From Parvularcula mediterranea (GTDB lineage: Bacteria > Pseudomonadota > Alphaproteobacteria > Caulobacterales > Parvularculaceae): a stretch of DNA of 64,000 nucleotides. Made by a program: the position numbers and the translations under genes. The stretch lies in contig NZ_JABFCX010000003.1 of the NCBI RefSeq assembly GCF_013085255.1, positions 248,001-312,000 on the forward strand, read 5' to 3'. Under the pieces are notes generated by a model that was given only the letters and a program-made list of their open reading frames with translations, made no database searches and was not told the origin of the DNA. Shown piece after piece: positions 1-8,566 of this stretch (its first letter is position 1; every line of letters starts with the position of its first letter).

Positions 1-409
1 TGTAGAGCGTGTCGGTGTCCTCAACGAGGGCCAGCATCCGCTCGGGCAGGCCTGCGGTCAGGTTACGCGCGAGAGCGCCGCCTTCATTGCCGCCGATCCG
101 GTACTTCTCCTGCGACGCTTCCTCGGCAGTCATCTCGCCATCACGCAGAGCGCGCAGGACGAGGAGCCACGAAGCGATCTGCATCAGGCGGGTGGTGAGG
201 CGCATCGAAAGGCCGGCATAGGCGAGCGCGGCCTCGCGGGGCAGCGTGCGGGCGGCGGACTTGCCGTCCTCATCGAGGTAGAGCGCGGTCTCCTCGACGA
301 GTTCCATGCCGCTGGCGAACAGGTTGTTGAACATTTTCGAGCCGACAAACGCCATCACGCCGTCGCCGCCCTGTTCCCCGGTAATCGTATGGATGTTGTC
401 GGTACTCAC
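1..409 (-). CDS. rcdA: RcdA-like DUF1465 protein, C-terminus cut off by window edge
   Basis: I translated this by hand from a GTG start at 409; about 136 residues are visible and the reading frame runs off the window. It shows the DUF1465 signature: LVEETALYLDEDG, then a run reading SMRLTTRLMQIASWLL, then RDGEMTAEEA. This family includes Caulobacter RcdA, an adaptor that helps localise CtrA and present it to the ClpXP protease. The N-terminus is predicted cytoplasmic with no signal peptide. The role in CtrA turnover is inferred from family membership; divK and pleD, also cell-cycle genes, lie about 16 kb away. The GTG start is preceded by an AGGGATCAGG-like ribosome site. Confidence 0.8.
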   Translation of the reverse strand, partial: MSTDNIHTITGEQGGDGVMAFVGSKMFNNLFASGMELVEETALYLDEDGKSAARTLPREAALAYAGLSMRLTTRLMQIASWLLVLRALRDGEMTAEEASQEKYRIGGNEGGALARNLTAGLPERMLALVEDTDTLY

Positions 410-519
410 GCCTGATCCCTTCGTCGCTATCGTCGGCGCTCCGTGCCTCGCCCCCCAATAGGCGATCGAGCATGAAACGATAGCGGAGAATGAGCAACAT
501 CCGCGCCAGAAAAGAGGGA

Positions 520-1506
520 TCAGCGGTTCTGGCCGCCGTAAATCCGTTTCTTTTCGGTCACTTTGGAGATCGGCTGGGGTTCTCCGTCCGGGCCTGGCGT
601 GCCGTAGACGCGTACCCTCGCCGCCTCTTCGGAAGCGCCGAGACGCTTAACGAGACGGCGGACCGAGGGCTCTCTCATGGCCTCGGGCGAGGCATAGACA
701 AAGAGCGGCCGCGACAGCGGATAGCTGCGGTCGAGAATGCTGCGCTCATTCGGTGCAACGCCGGCGATCGGCAACGCATGGAGGCCAGGCTGTCCCTGAA
801 AAGCGCGCCAGCCGAAGATGCCGACCGCATCATCGACGCGGCTGAGAGCAAAGGCGATGGCTTCGTCATTCTCTCCCGCATCGAGCCAGACCCGGTCGTG
901 CCTCGGCATGATCGCGCGCTCGAAGGCTGCCGGGTCCTGACGTTCAAGCTCTTCGAGGCAGTCGATCTGGCGCGCGCCCCGCGCAAGGGCCCGGTCGATG
1001 AAGATGCCGCGGGTGGCCGAACTTGCTGGAGGACCGAAAATCCTGATCGGCCGATTGGGGTTGCTCGGGTCGACGTCGCGCCAGCTCGTGTTCGGGTTCG
1101 GGACGAGGACGCAGGTCTCATCGAGGGGAATCTGGGCCGCCGCCGCGAGGTAGAGCTCGAGGAGGTCCACCTGGAACCCACGCATCCTGCGACCCGTCGC
1201 GACGACGAGGCCGTCCATGCCGATGGGGATTTCGAGGAGGTCGCCCATCCCGTTCCGGGCGCAGAGGTCGATCTCCATCTCGTTGATCTTGCGGGACGCA
1301 CCGATCACGCCTGCGGATCGCTCGTCGCAGAGCTCGCGGAAGCCTTCGAGGGTGCCGGTGGGGTCGAGGTCGACCCCGTCGAGGGCCTCTTCCAGCATGG
1401 CGTCGGCAATGAGCGGCGCAGCGGTCGAGGACCCGGAGATGCGCAGCTCTTGCGCCGACGATGTCCCAGCGATGAGCAGGATGAGCGCAGTCAGACTTCT
1501 GATCAT
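520..1506 (-). CDS. PstS-like periplasmic substrate-binding protein
   Basis: The 328-residue protein opens with a Sec signal peptide (MIRSLTALILLIAGTSSAQ) and continues with LRISGSSTAAPLIADAML, the SGSST-type anion-binding start of PstS and related phosphate-binding proteins (PBP-like family). Later segments such as NTSWRDV and SSATRGIFIDRAL also resemble this family's ligand-binding lobes. It should bind an oxyanion or other small ligand in the periplasm. No pstCAB transporter genes are nearby. Its start overlaps the stop of the upstream hybrid kinase by ATGA, so the two are translationally coupled. This suggests a sensory rather than a transport role (inference). Confidence 0.75.
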   Translation of the reverse strand: MIRSLTALILLIAGTSSAQELRISGSSTAAPLIADAMLEEALDGVDLDPTGTLEGFRELCDERSAGVIGASRKINEMEIDLCARNGMGDLLEIPIGMDGLVVATGRRMRGFQVDLLELYLAAAAQIPLDETCVLVPNPNTSWRDVDPSNPNRPIRIFGPPASSATRGIFIDRALARGARQIDCLEELERQDPAAFERAIMPRHDRVWLDAGENDEAIAFALSRVDDAVGIFGWRAFQGQPGLHALPIAGVAPNERSILDRSYPLSRPLFVYASPEAMREPSVRRLVKRLGASEEAARVRVYGTPGPDGEPQPISKVTEKKRIYGGQNR

Positions 1507-3344
1507 GCCTTGGCCTCCTCCTTCTCTTCCTCGCCCGTCTTCCTGACGTAGCGGTCGTAGACGTCCGCCATCAACGCCTTGCGGATCGGCTTATGGATCA
1601 CCGCCTGGAAGCCCTTGTTGAGGTAGTCGCCCACATCCTCAGGGGCGACATGGGCGGTGACCGCCACGATCGGGGTGGCTTTGTTGGGGCCGTCCTCGCG
1701 CCTGATGGCTTCGGTGGCCTCGACGCCGTCCATGACCGGCATCGCGATATCCATGAGGATGAGGTCGTAGCGTTTCTTCATGGCGCAGGCGACGGCCTGC
1801 TGCCCGTCTTCGGTAAGGTCCGAGGACGTTCCGAGCATGGCCATCATGGCCTCGGCCACGAGACGGTTTGGCTGGTTATCGTCGACGATCAGGACACTGA
1901 CGTCACCGTCCAGTGTGCCTGCGTTGGGGGCGAGGACCGCGCGGGGCATGTTGAGCTCCAGCGTGATGCGGGTGCCCTCGCCCAGCTTCGAGGCGACGCT
2001 GATGTCTCCGCCGTGACGCGTGACGAGGGTCTTCACGAGAGCGAGGCCAAGGCCGAACCCTGATGATCCGGGTGCGGAGGGTGCGCTCTCAAAGCGGGTG
2101 AAGAGCTTGGTCAGGCGCTGCTTGGAGATGCCGATACCGGTGTCTTCGACCGTCAGGGTGAGGCGGTGGCCGAGAGGGCCTTCCTTGAGGCTCGCGGCGA
2201 AGCTGACGTCGCCTTTGCTTGTGTACCGGACAGCGTTGTCGAGGAGGTTGAGGCAGATCTGCGCCAGTCGCCCTGCGTCGACCTCCGCGATGAAATCGTC
2301 AGGCACGTCGATCGCTGCGGTGAAGCCGAGCGACTTTCTGACCGCGAGATCATGCCCGATCTCCGAGGCATCCCGCAGGCATTCTGCGAGCGGCGTCGGC
2401 GTGGGGTGAAGGTCGAGCCTGCCCTCATCGAGCCTGTGGGTATCGAGGATCGTGTTGAGCATGACCAACAGGTGATCGCTTGCATGGGCCATCTCCTTGA
2501 GGAGGCGGTCGGCAGCGCCGCGGTCCTCGCGGATGACCTCGGCGAGGCCCATGATCGCGTTGAGCGGTGTCTTGAGCTCATGGGAGGCGGTCTTGAGGAA
2601 CTCGCCGCGGGCCTTGTTGGCTTTGGCGGCCTCGAGCGCTGCGACTTCGGCCTCGGCCCTCGCCGCTTCCATCTGGTTCATGGCGGCGCCCAATTTCTCC
2701 GCCATCGGACGGAAGATCCGTGCCGAGACGCCGATCACCATGGCTATGGTCAGGAGCCAGCTCAGCACCGTGACGTTGCGCGCTAGCTCGATCGCCCGCT
2801 TTGCATCGGCCTCGAGGACCTCGACCAGAAGGCCGTGTCCCTGCATCATCGTCGTGTTGCCACCGTTCCGTATGCGGTAGATCAGTGCGCTTCTGTCTGT
2901 TCCCGGTGCGAGCGCGTCGCGGGCCAGCCTGCACGCAGCATCGGCGAAATCCTGTACCTCGTCGCGGAAGGTCTGGCTCCCTGCGTCGTAAAGCGGTGCG
3001 AGGGACCGGATGAATCTGCCAAGGCCCATAGGTTGGTCGGACTGGCCCGAGAGCAGCGCGTGGTTGGCATCGAGCCTCTCTGCCGCCTGGAGAAGATCAT
3101 CGCAGATCGCGGGACTGTTGCAGGTGGCCGCCTCTGGATCGAGCTGGCTCGTCAGGAAAGCGATGCGCTGGGACAGGGTCGCCTGCTCCGCAGCCATGGC
3201 GATCACTTCGGCGCGCTGGCGTTCGGAGGAGACGGTCCAGTAGAGCGTTGCTGCCGACACGCTCCACAGGGCGGCCAGGATGACGAGAGCCATCCTGTAC
3301 CGCCAAGAGAACACCCGGCGCCAATCGTCGCCCATTAAACCCAT
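1503..3344 (-). CDS. Hybrid sensor histidine kinase with periplasmic sensor and C-terminal receiver
   Basis: The 613-residue inner-membrane protein has a transmembrane segment near residues 17-36, a periplasmic helical domain to about 190 (LSQRIAFL and FIRSLAPLYD recall PilJ/NIT-type four-helix sensors), and a second membrane segment near 192-210. It continues with a coiled linker, a HisKA domain (H-box SHELKTPLNA, phospho-His 255), an HATPase domain (N-box NLLDN, G1 DTGIG at 401-405, G2 GFGLGLAL) and a receiver domain from about 483 with phospho-Asp 532 in LILMDIAMPVMDG. The kinase would pass phosphate from His to its own receiver, and a separate Hpt protein is probably needed downstream. 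It is coupled to the binding protein that follows. The start is taken at the first ATG; 122 bases separate it from the divergent oxidoreductase. Confidence 0.9.
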   Translation of the reverse strand: MGLMGDDWRRVFSWRYRMALVILAALWSVSAATLYWTVSSERQRAEVIAMAAEQATLSQRIAFLTSQLDPEAATCNSPAICDDLLQAAERLDANHALLSGQSDQPMGLGRFIRSLAPLYDAGSQTFRDEVQDFADAACRLARDALAPGTDRSALIYRIRNGGNTTMMQGHGLLVEVLEADAKRAIELARNVTVLSWLLTIAMVIGVSARIFRPMAEKLGAAMNQMEAARAEAEVAALEAAKANKARGEFLKTASHELKTPLNAIMGLAEVIREDRGAADRLLKEMAHASDHLLVMLNTILDTHRLDEGRLDLHPTPTPLAECLRDASEIGHDLAVRKSLGFTAAIDVPDDFIAEVDAGRLAQICLNLLDNAVRYTSKGDVSFAASLKEGPLGHRLTLTVEDTGIGISKQRLTKLFTRFESAPSAPGSSGFGLGLALVKTLVTRHGGDISVASKLGEGTRITLELNMPRAVLAPNAGTLDGDVSVLIVDDNQPNRLVAEAMMAMLGTSSDLTEDGQQAVACAMKKRYDLILMDIAMPVMDGVEATEAIRREDGPNKATPIVAVTAHVAPEDVGDYLNKGFQAVIHKPIRKALMADVYDRYVRKTGEEEKEEAKA

Positions 3345-3469
3345 TGACCGAATTGCCCTTTTCGCTGTCCCGCAAACAGGGGACGCACTTCCCGACCTGC
3401 CCTTCAGTATCGCTTGGAAAGCTTGCTAGAGTGCGAAAAGAACCCTTCGGAAGTTGAGGCAACATTGTG

Positions 3470-4432
3470 ATGGACCACGCTATTTTCGTTTCTGACGGGG
3501 CACTTGTCCGTCAGGAGATTTCGCTGCCCGAGCTTTCTCCCCTTGAAGTCCTGATCGATGTGCAGGCCTCAGGCGTGAACCGTCCCGATCTTCTCCAGCG
3601 GGCGGGTCTCTATCCTCCGCCAGAGGGTGCGCCCCAGTCGCTCGGCCTCGAGGTCGCCGGCACTATCCGGGCCGTGGGGTCCGAAGTCACCCGCTTTGCC
3701 GAGGGCGACCGGGTCATGGCGCTCCTCCCCGGCGGCGGTTACGCGAGCGCGGCCATTGCAGACGAGGGATCGGTCATGACGATGCCCGAGCCGCTCAGCT
3801 TCGCGGAAGCCGCCGCCATGCCTGAGACGGCTTTTACGGTTTGGGCGAATGTCTTTGAGGATGGCCGTCTGTCGAAAGGCGAGCGTCTGTTCGTTCACGG
3901 CGCGACCTCAGGAATCGGCACCATGGCTGCGGGCATCGCTTCTGCCCTTGGCCACGAGGTCTTCGGCACTGCAGGCTCTTCGGAGAAGGCCGAAGCCGCC
4001 GAAGCGCTGGGGTTCACCAATGTCTGGAACTATCGCGAGGAAGACTGGTCCGCAGCGATGCGGAGCGAAGGCGGCTGCGATGTCGTGCTCGACATGGTGG
4101 GCGGTGACTATGTCCCGAGGAACCTCGCCATGCTGCGCGATGGCGGTCGTCATGTCTCGATTGCCTTCCTTGGCGGTATGACGGGCGAGTTCCCCATTAT
4201 GGACGTAATGCGCCGGCGGCTCACGATCACCGGCTCCACCCTCCGGGCGCGCTCGGCGGCGGAGAAAGCCCGCCTCCGCGGAGAAGTCGAAGGCAATCTG
4301 TTCCCGCTGGTCATGGCGGGCAAGCTGAAGCCCCAAATCGGCCTCGAAGTTGCACTGGCAGAGGCCGAAGAAGCGCATCAGGCGATGCAGACGGGTAGCC
4401 TCGTTGGAAAGGCTGTTCTTCTTCGGGATTGA
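3470..4432 (+). CDS. NAD(P)H quinone oxidoreductase, PIG3 family
   Basis: About 320 residues of the medium-chain dehydrogenase/reductase superfamily. GVNRPDLLQRAGLYPPPEG and LGLEVAG near the N-terminus are hallmarks of the PIG3/TP53I3-type quinone reductases, and VHGATSGIGTMAAG forms the NADPH-binding Rossmann loop. The zinc-ligand cysteines of alcohol dehydrogenases are absent. It should reduce quinones in the cytosol using NADPH. A GTG at 3467 directly precedes the ATG at 3470, so the start is ambiguous by one codon. Its stop lies about 100 bases before surA, in the place where lptD often sits in other proteobacteria. Confidence 0.88.
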   Translation: MDHAIFVSDGALVRQEISLPELSPLEVLIDVQASGVNRPDLLQRAGLYPPPEGAPQSLGLEVAGTIRAVGSEVTRFAEGDRVMALLPGGGYASAAIADEGSVMTMPEPLSFAEAAAMPETAFTVWANVFEDGRLSKGERLFVHGATSGIGTMAAGIASALGHEVFGTAGSSEKAEAAEALGFTNVWNYREEDWSAAMRSEGGCDVVLDMVGGDYVPRNLAMLRDGGRHVSIAFLGGMTGEFPIMDVMRRRLTITGSTLRARSAAEKARLRGEVEGNLFPLVMAGKLKPQIGLEVALAEAEEAHQAMQTGSLVGKAVLLRD

Positions 4433-4533
4433 CGCGGCGTGCTTCTGTATCTCTTTTCACGCGGCAAAGGTTCACGGGACGACCGGTAGCCTCTAAGGAA
4501 CTGGGTCTCCAAACGATGTCAGGCGGGGTATCG

Positions 4534-5808
4534 ATGCGCGCGTTCAAGACGCTTCTGATTTCAGTCGCAGCCCTTACGGCTAGCCAAGGGGCCATGGCCC
4601 AGAACATTGTCGGCACCGGCATCGCCGCGACGGTCAATGACACGCCTATCTCGACCTTCGACGTGCAGCAGCGCGTGCGCCTTCTTCTGGTGACGTCGGG
4701 TGGCCGCATGCCCGAAGGCGCCGAGCGTCAATTTCAGGAGCAGGCCCTTCGCGACCTCATCGAAGAAGAGCTGAAGCGCCAGGAAACGGCTTCGTTCGAG
4801 GTCAACGTCTCCGACGCCGAAGTGAACCAGGAACTCGCCCGAATCGCTGCTGGCGGTGGCGGCACGATCGAAAGCCTGACCCGCGATCTCGCGCAGGCTG
4901 GCATCGCCATCGAAAAGCTCCGCGACAAGATCCGCGTCGACAATGCCTGGCAGACCCTCGTCCGCGGCCGCTTTGGCAGCCGCGTCTCGATCACCGAGGG
5001 CGAAGTCGACACCATGCTCGACGACATGCGCGCGGAAACTCAGGCCGAGCAGTACCTGCTCTCCGAGATCTGCCTGCCAGTGGAGAGCGAAGAACAGAAA
5101 GACCGCATCTACTCGATCGGCATGCAGATGCTCGGTCAGATGCAGCAGGGCGTCCCCTTCCAGGCGCTCGCGCAGCAATTTTCCGTCTGCCCATCCGCTG
5201 CCCGCGGTGGTGACCTTGGCTGGATGCGCGCGCCGCAGCTGGCTGAGCCTGTCGCCGAAGTGGTGGAGCAGCTTGCCAACGGTAACGTGTCGACCCCGAT
5301 CGAGGTCGAGGATGGCGAGATGATCAAGCTCGTCGCCATGCGCCAGAAACGCGCCGCGGCAGAGAAAGGCGACCCGTCCTACGAGCTCGCCTATGCCGCC
5401 GTTCCGAAGAGCGAGTACCCCCGCGAGGAAGCCGAGGAGCGCCTTGGCCAGCTCCCCGTCACCAATGCCTGCAACGCCGATGGTCTGAGTACGGATCTTG
5501 GCAAAGGCATCGGGGTCGAACTCCTCCCCATGATCCCGATCGCCCAGATCCGTCCTGACTTCCAGGACCAGGTCCTTGGCCTGCGCCGTGGTGATACCTC
5601 GGAGATGATGGAGAGCGGGCAGTACTATCACCGTGTCTATGTTTGCGAGATGGATGAAGGCCTCGGCCTTCCGCGCCGCCGTATGGTGGAGAGCCAGCTC
5701 GAAGCGGACCAGTTCAACCTCCTTGCGCGCCGCTACCTGCGTGACGTGGAGCGCGATGCGGACGTCGACATCCGCCTCTTTGAAGAAGCACCGGCGCAGG
5801 ACTCCTGA
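4534..5808 (+). CDS. surA: SurA-type periplasmic peptidyl-prolyl isomerase and chaperone
   Basis: The 424-residue protein begins with a clear signal peptide (MRAFKTLLISVAALTASQGAMAQ). The ATG at 4534 is chosen over the earlier in-frame GTG/ATG starts because AGGCGGGG lies just upstream and the signal peptide starts here. An N-terminal chaperone domain (VNDTPISTFDVQQRVRLLL) is followed by a parvulin-like domain around residues 170-280 (VCPSAARGGDLGWM, ELANG-like turn) and a more degenerate second one. It should escort outer-membrane proteins through the periplasm. It heads a surA-pdxA-rsmA cluster like that of E. coli, joined to pdxA by TGATG. BamA and Skp, its functional partners, are encoded 20 kb away in this window. 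Confidence 0.88.
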   Translation: MRAFKTLLISVAALTASQGAMAQNIVGTGIAATVNDTPISTFDVQQRVRLLLVTSGGRMPEGAERQFQEQALRDLIEEELKRQETASFEVNVSDAEVNQELARIAAGGGGTIESLTRDLAQAGIAIEKLRDKIRVDNAWQTLVRGRFGSRVSITEGEVDTMLDDMRAETQAEQYLLSEICLPVESEEQKDRIYSIGMQMLGQMQQGVPFQALAQQFSVCPSAARGGDLGWMRAPQLAEPVAEVVEQLANGNVSTPIEVEDGEMIKLVAMRQKRAAAEKGDPSYELAYAAVPKSEYPREEAEERLGQLPVTNACNADGLSTDLGKGIGVELLPMIPIAQIRPDFQDQVLGLRRGDTSEMMESGQYYHRVYVCEMDEGLGLPRRRMVESQLEADQFNLLARRYLRDVERDADVDIRLFEEAPAQDS

Positions 5809-6872
5809 TGGCTGACGAGGCCGCTACCCTCCCCCTCGCTGTGAGCATGGGGGAGCCTGCGGGTATTGGCACTGAAGTGCTGCTCAAGTCTTATGCGCAG
5901 CTCTCGCAAGCCGGATCATCAGCCCCCGTCTTTTTCCTGATCGACGATCCCGCGCGGGTTGCGCGGATCGTACGGGAGATCCGTGCACCCTTCCGGGTGA
6001 CGACGATTGAAGACCCTGCGGGCGCGCGGGATGCGTTCTCCCAAGGGCTGCCCGTGCTGCCTCTGCGCGGTATCGACCCTGCGTCTCTGGCCCATGTCAC
6101 ACCCGGCCAGCCCAGCGCAGCCACGGCAGCTGCGGTCACAGGATCGATCAGGCAGGCTGTTGAACTGGCGCTGGAAGGCTCCGCAGGCGGTGTCGTGACG
6201 CTGCCGATCCAGAAGTCGGTTCTCTCCGAAGCAGGCTTCCCTCACCCCGGGCATACGGAATTTCTCGGTGAGTTGACCGCTGAAGCCGATCTTCCGGCAG
6301 GAATGCCGAGGGGGCCGGTGATGATGCTGGCTGCAGGTGACTTCCGGACGGTGCCGGCGACGGTGCATCGGGCCCTCAAGGACGTGCCTGCGTCGCTCAA
6401 AGCCGATGAGCTTGTCCGCATCGGGACGATCGTCGCGCGCAGCCTGTCCTACGATTTCGGCATTCAGGCACCTCGCCTCGCCATCGCAGGGCTCAATCCT
6501 CATGCAGGCGAAGGCGGGCTCATGGGTATGGAAGAGCAGGAGACCATCGCCCCTGCCATCCAAGCCCTCCGTTCCCAGAACATTGATGCAACCGGACCGT
6601 GGCCCGCTGACACCATGTTCCACGCAGAGGCGCGTGCGCAGTACCACGCCGCCATCGCCATGTACCATGACCAGGCGCTGATCCCGATCAAGACCGTCGC
6701 CTTCCACGACGCGGTCAACGTCACCCTTGGTTTGCCCATCGTCCGTACAAGTCCCGATCACGGTACTGCGCTCCAGATCGCAGGAAAGGGCGTCGCCCGT
6801 GCGGACAGCACGTCGGCGGCGATCCTGATGGCAGCGCGCATGGCCTATTCGCGAGCCCTTCATGCTGGATGA
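5808..6872 (+). CDS. pdxA: 4-hydroxythreonine-4-phosphate dehydrogenase
   Basis: The 354-residue protein starts with AVSMGEPAGIGTEV, the PdxA N-terminal signature. It has HPGHTEFLGELT, supplying a metal-ligand histidine, and MYHDQALIPIKT with a second ligand region near residue 285. It oxidises 4-phosphohydroxy-L-threonine in the DXP-dependent pyridoxal phosphate pathway, in the cytosol. Its start shares bases with the surA stop (TGATG) and its end overlaps rsmA by 11 bases, indicating one operon. pdxH for the last step of the same pathway is at about 44.3 kb. Confidence 0.95.
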   Translation: MADEAATLPLAVSMGEPAGIGTEVLLKSYAQLSQAGSSAPVFFLIDDPARVARIVREIRAPFRVTTIEDPAGARDAFSQGLPVLPLRGIDPASLAHVTPGQPSAATAAAVTGSIRQAVELALEGSAGGVVTLPIQKSVLSEAGFPHPGHTEFLGELTAEADLPAGMPRGPVMMLAAGDFRTVPATVHRALKDVPASLKADELVRIGTIVARSLSYDFGIQAPRLAIAGLNPHAGEGGLMGMEEQETIAPAIQALRSQNIDATGPWPADTMFHAEARAQYHAAIAMYHDQALIPIKTVAFHDAVNVTLGLPIVRTSPDHGTALQIAGKGVARADSTSAAILMAARMAYSRALHAG

Positions 6873-7680
6873 CCTGCCGCCCCTGCGCGAGACGATTGCC
6901 GAGCATGGCCTCGCCGCGAAGAAAGGGCTGGGCCAGCATTTCCTTCTCGATTTGAACCTGACACGGAAGATCGCTGGCTTCTGTGAGGCTGGTGAGGGTA
7001 ACACGATCCTCGAGATTGGCCCTGGCCCCGGTGGCCTCACCCGCGCTCTCCTTGAGACGGGTGCGGATGTTTTTGCCATTGAGCGTGACCGGCGTATTGC
7101 CCCCGTGCTTGAAGAACTGGCGGACGCGACCGGGCGCCTCAAGTGGGAAGAGGCGGACGCTCTGAAGGCTGACGACCGGGCGCTGGTCGGTGACGATGTC
7201 GTGATCGCCTCGAACCTGCCCTACAACATCTCGACCGAGCTCTTGATCAAATGGCTGACCGTCGAGCCGCGCTTCTGGCGGCGGCTGGTGCTCATGTTCC
7301 AGAAGGAAGTCGGCGACCGGATCCTGGCTGAGCCCGGCAGCAAGACCTATGGCCGCCTATCGGTGATTGCGCAGGCGGCGAGTAAGCCTCGGCTCGGATT
7401 TCACCTGCCTGCACGGGCATTTACGCCGCCGCCCAAGGTCGACAGCTCGGTATTGATCTTCGAGAATGATGGCCGCCCTGAGAACCTCAAAGAGCTCGAG
7501 CGGGTGACCGAGGCAGCCTTTGGCCAGAGGCGGAAGATGCTGCGCCAGAGCCTCAAGAGTATCTTTTCCGGCGATGTCAGCGAAGTCCTAGAGCAGGAAG
7601 GCTTGAGCCCAACGGCCAGAGCGGAAATGCTCAGTGTCGAGAGCTATCGCGCGCTGGCGAAACGGCTCGCGGAGCGCTGA
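6862..7680 (+). CDS. rsmA: 16S rRNA adenine dimethyltransferase RsmA (KsgA)
   Basis: The 272-residue methyltransferase carries KKGLGQHFLLD at its N-terminus, the SAM-binding LEIGPGPGGLTRALL and the catalytic NLPYNISTELL motif, followed by the KsgA-type C-terminal domain with FGQRRKMLRQSLK. It dimethylates two adjacent adenosines in helix 45 of 16S rRNA using S-adenosylmethionine, late in small-subunit assembly. The overlap with pdxA keeps the E. coli-like surA-pdxA-rsmA order. Confidence 0.96.
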   Translation: MLDDLPPLRETIAEHGLAAKKGLGQHFLLDLNLTRKIAGFCEAGEGNTILEIGPGPGGLTRALLETGADVFAIERDRRIAPVLEELADATGRLKWEEADALKADDRALVGDDVVIASNLPYNISTELLIKWLTVEPRFWRRLVLMFQKEVGDRILAEPGSKTYGRLSVIAQAASKPRLGFHLPARAFTPPPKVDSSVLIFENDGRPENLKELERVTEAAFGQRRKMLRQSLKSIFSGDVSEVLEQEGLSPTARAEMLSVESYRALAKRLAER

Positions 7681-7716
7681 TGGCAGCTGGCCTTCCCCGA
7701 GACACTGGAGAAGACC

Positions 7717-8259
7717 ATGACCAAAGCCAAAACTGCCCTCACCGCCCTCCTCCTCAGCGCAGCCTTCGCCGCCCCTGTCCTTGCGCAACCCGCGCCGACT
7801 GCCGCCAGTAAGGCGGAAGTGCAGGACCACCGCGCCCACGACCTGATGGTCGCCATGATGTCGGAGATCCTCGACGTCTTCGCGCGCGCCGAGATCGACA
7901 ATGAAGCGCTTCAGAAGAAGCTCCTCACCCGGATCGAAGCGGACATCGCTGGCTTTATCCGTACGCGTGAGAACGAGGCGTTCGAGATCGCGGCACCCGG
8001 CGCGCCTGCGCCAGCTGCGGCCAAAGGCCCTCGGTTCGCCACGGCTTCCCTGCCCCCCGCCGAAGGCGTGATAGGCAACGGACATGTGGTGACGATCAGC
8101 TATCTGACGACCGAGCAGTTCCTTGCCATTGAGCATGACAGGCTGATGCTCGCGGTTGCCGAAGGCCTGATGGACGCCGCGAAATCTGGCGCCCTCGATG
8201 AGGAGCCTGCCATGCGTGTTGCCGAAACCCTCGTCGCGATGATGAAGGCGGGGAACTGA
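7717..8259 (+). CDS. Conserved-looking periplasmic protein of unknown function
   Basis: The 180-residue product has a cleavable signal peptide (MTKAKTALTALLLSAAFAAP, cleavage likely after VLAQ). The mature part is mostly helical by composition, with an Ala/Pro-rich linker near residues 88-98 (APGAPAPAAA) and no cysteine. I recognise no family. It starts 36 bases after rsmA, so it may belong to the same transcript, and its TGA abuts the TCA of the convergent gene within a TGATCA. A periplasmic location is the only firm inference. Confidence 0.65.
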   Translation: MTKAKTALTALLLSAAFAAPVLAQPAPTAASKAEVQDHRAHDLMVAMMSEILDVFARAEIDNEALQKKLLTRIEADIAGFIRTRENEAFEIAAPGAPAPAAAKGPRFATASLPPAEGVIGNGHVVTISYLTTEQFLAIEHDRLMLAVAEGLMDAAKSGALDEEPAMRVAETLVAMMKAGN

Positions 8260-8562
8260 TCAGTCTTGAGGCGGATCGCTTGCGTGTTCCGCCTCGGGTG
8301 AGGACGCTTGGTGCCCGAGGAAGTAGAGCCCCGGTACCGAGCCTATCATAGCGGCGACTCCGAACACGACCCAAAGCGGCGCATAGCGGACGAAGAAGAA
8401 CCAGAAGAGGGCGCACACTGCGCCAGCCGCGCAGATAGCAACCTTCAAACCGACCGGCAGCGTTCCGTCTTCCCACGAGAAAGCTACGGCTGTCGAGAAA
8501 ACGACCCATTGAACGACGCCAAGGTACATGAATGCGCGGACGATCTTCGCGATCGTCCGCAT
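8260..8562 (-). CDS. Small inner-membrane protein of unknown function
   Basis: The 100-residue product has three predicted membrane helices (about residues 12-30, 38-58 and 62-82), with a short polar tail rich in Glu, Asp and Pro. No motif identifies a family. It is transcribed in the same direction as gatB and ends 4 bases before... the gatB stop region lies directly upstream at 8567, so it may be the last gene of the gatCAB transcript. Its stop abuts that of the convergent periplasmic-protein gene. Confidence 0.6.
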   Translation of the reverse strand: MRTIAKIVRAFMYLGVVQWVVFSTAVAFSWEDGTLPVGLKVAICAAGAVCALFWFFFVRYAPLWVVFGVAAMIGSVPGLYFLGHQASSPEAEHASDPPQD

Positions 8563-8566
8563 ACGC

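Noticed and set aside
490-1551. A 353-codon plus-strand frame opposite the binding protein
   Set aside because: It is antisense to the PstS-like gene, which has a signal peptide and family motif.
4561-5631. A 356-codon minus-strand frame across surA
   Set aside because: It is a shadow of the GC-rich surA codons; the plus-strand signal peptide and chaperone motifs decide it.
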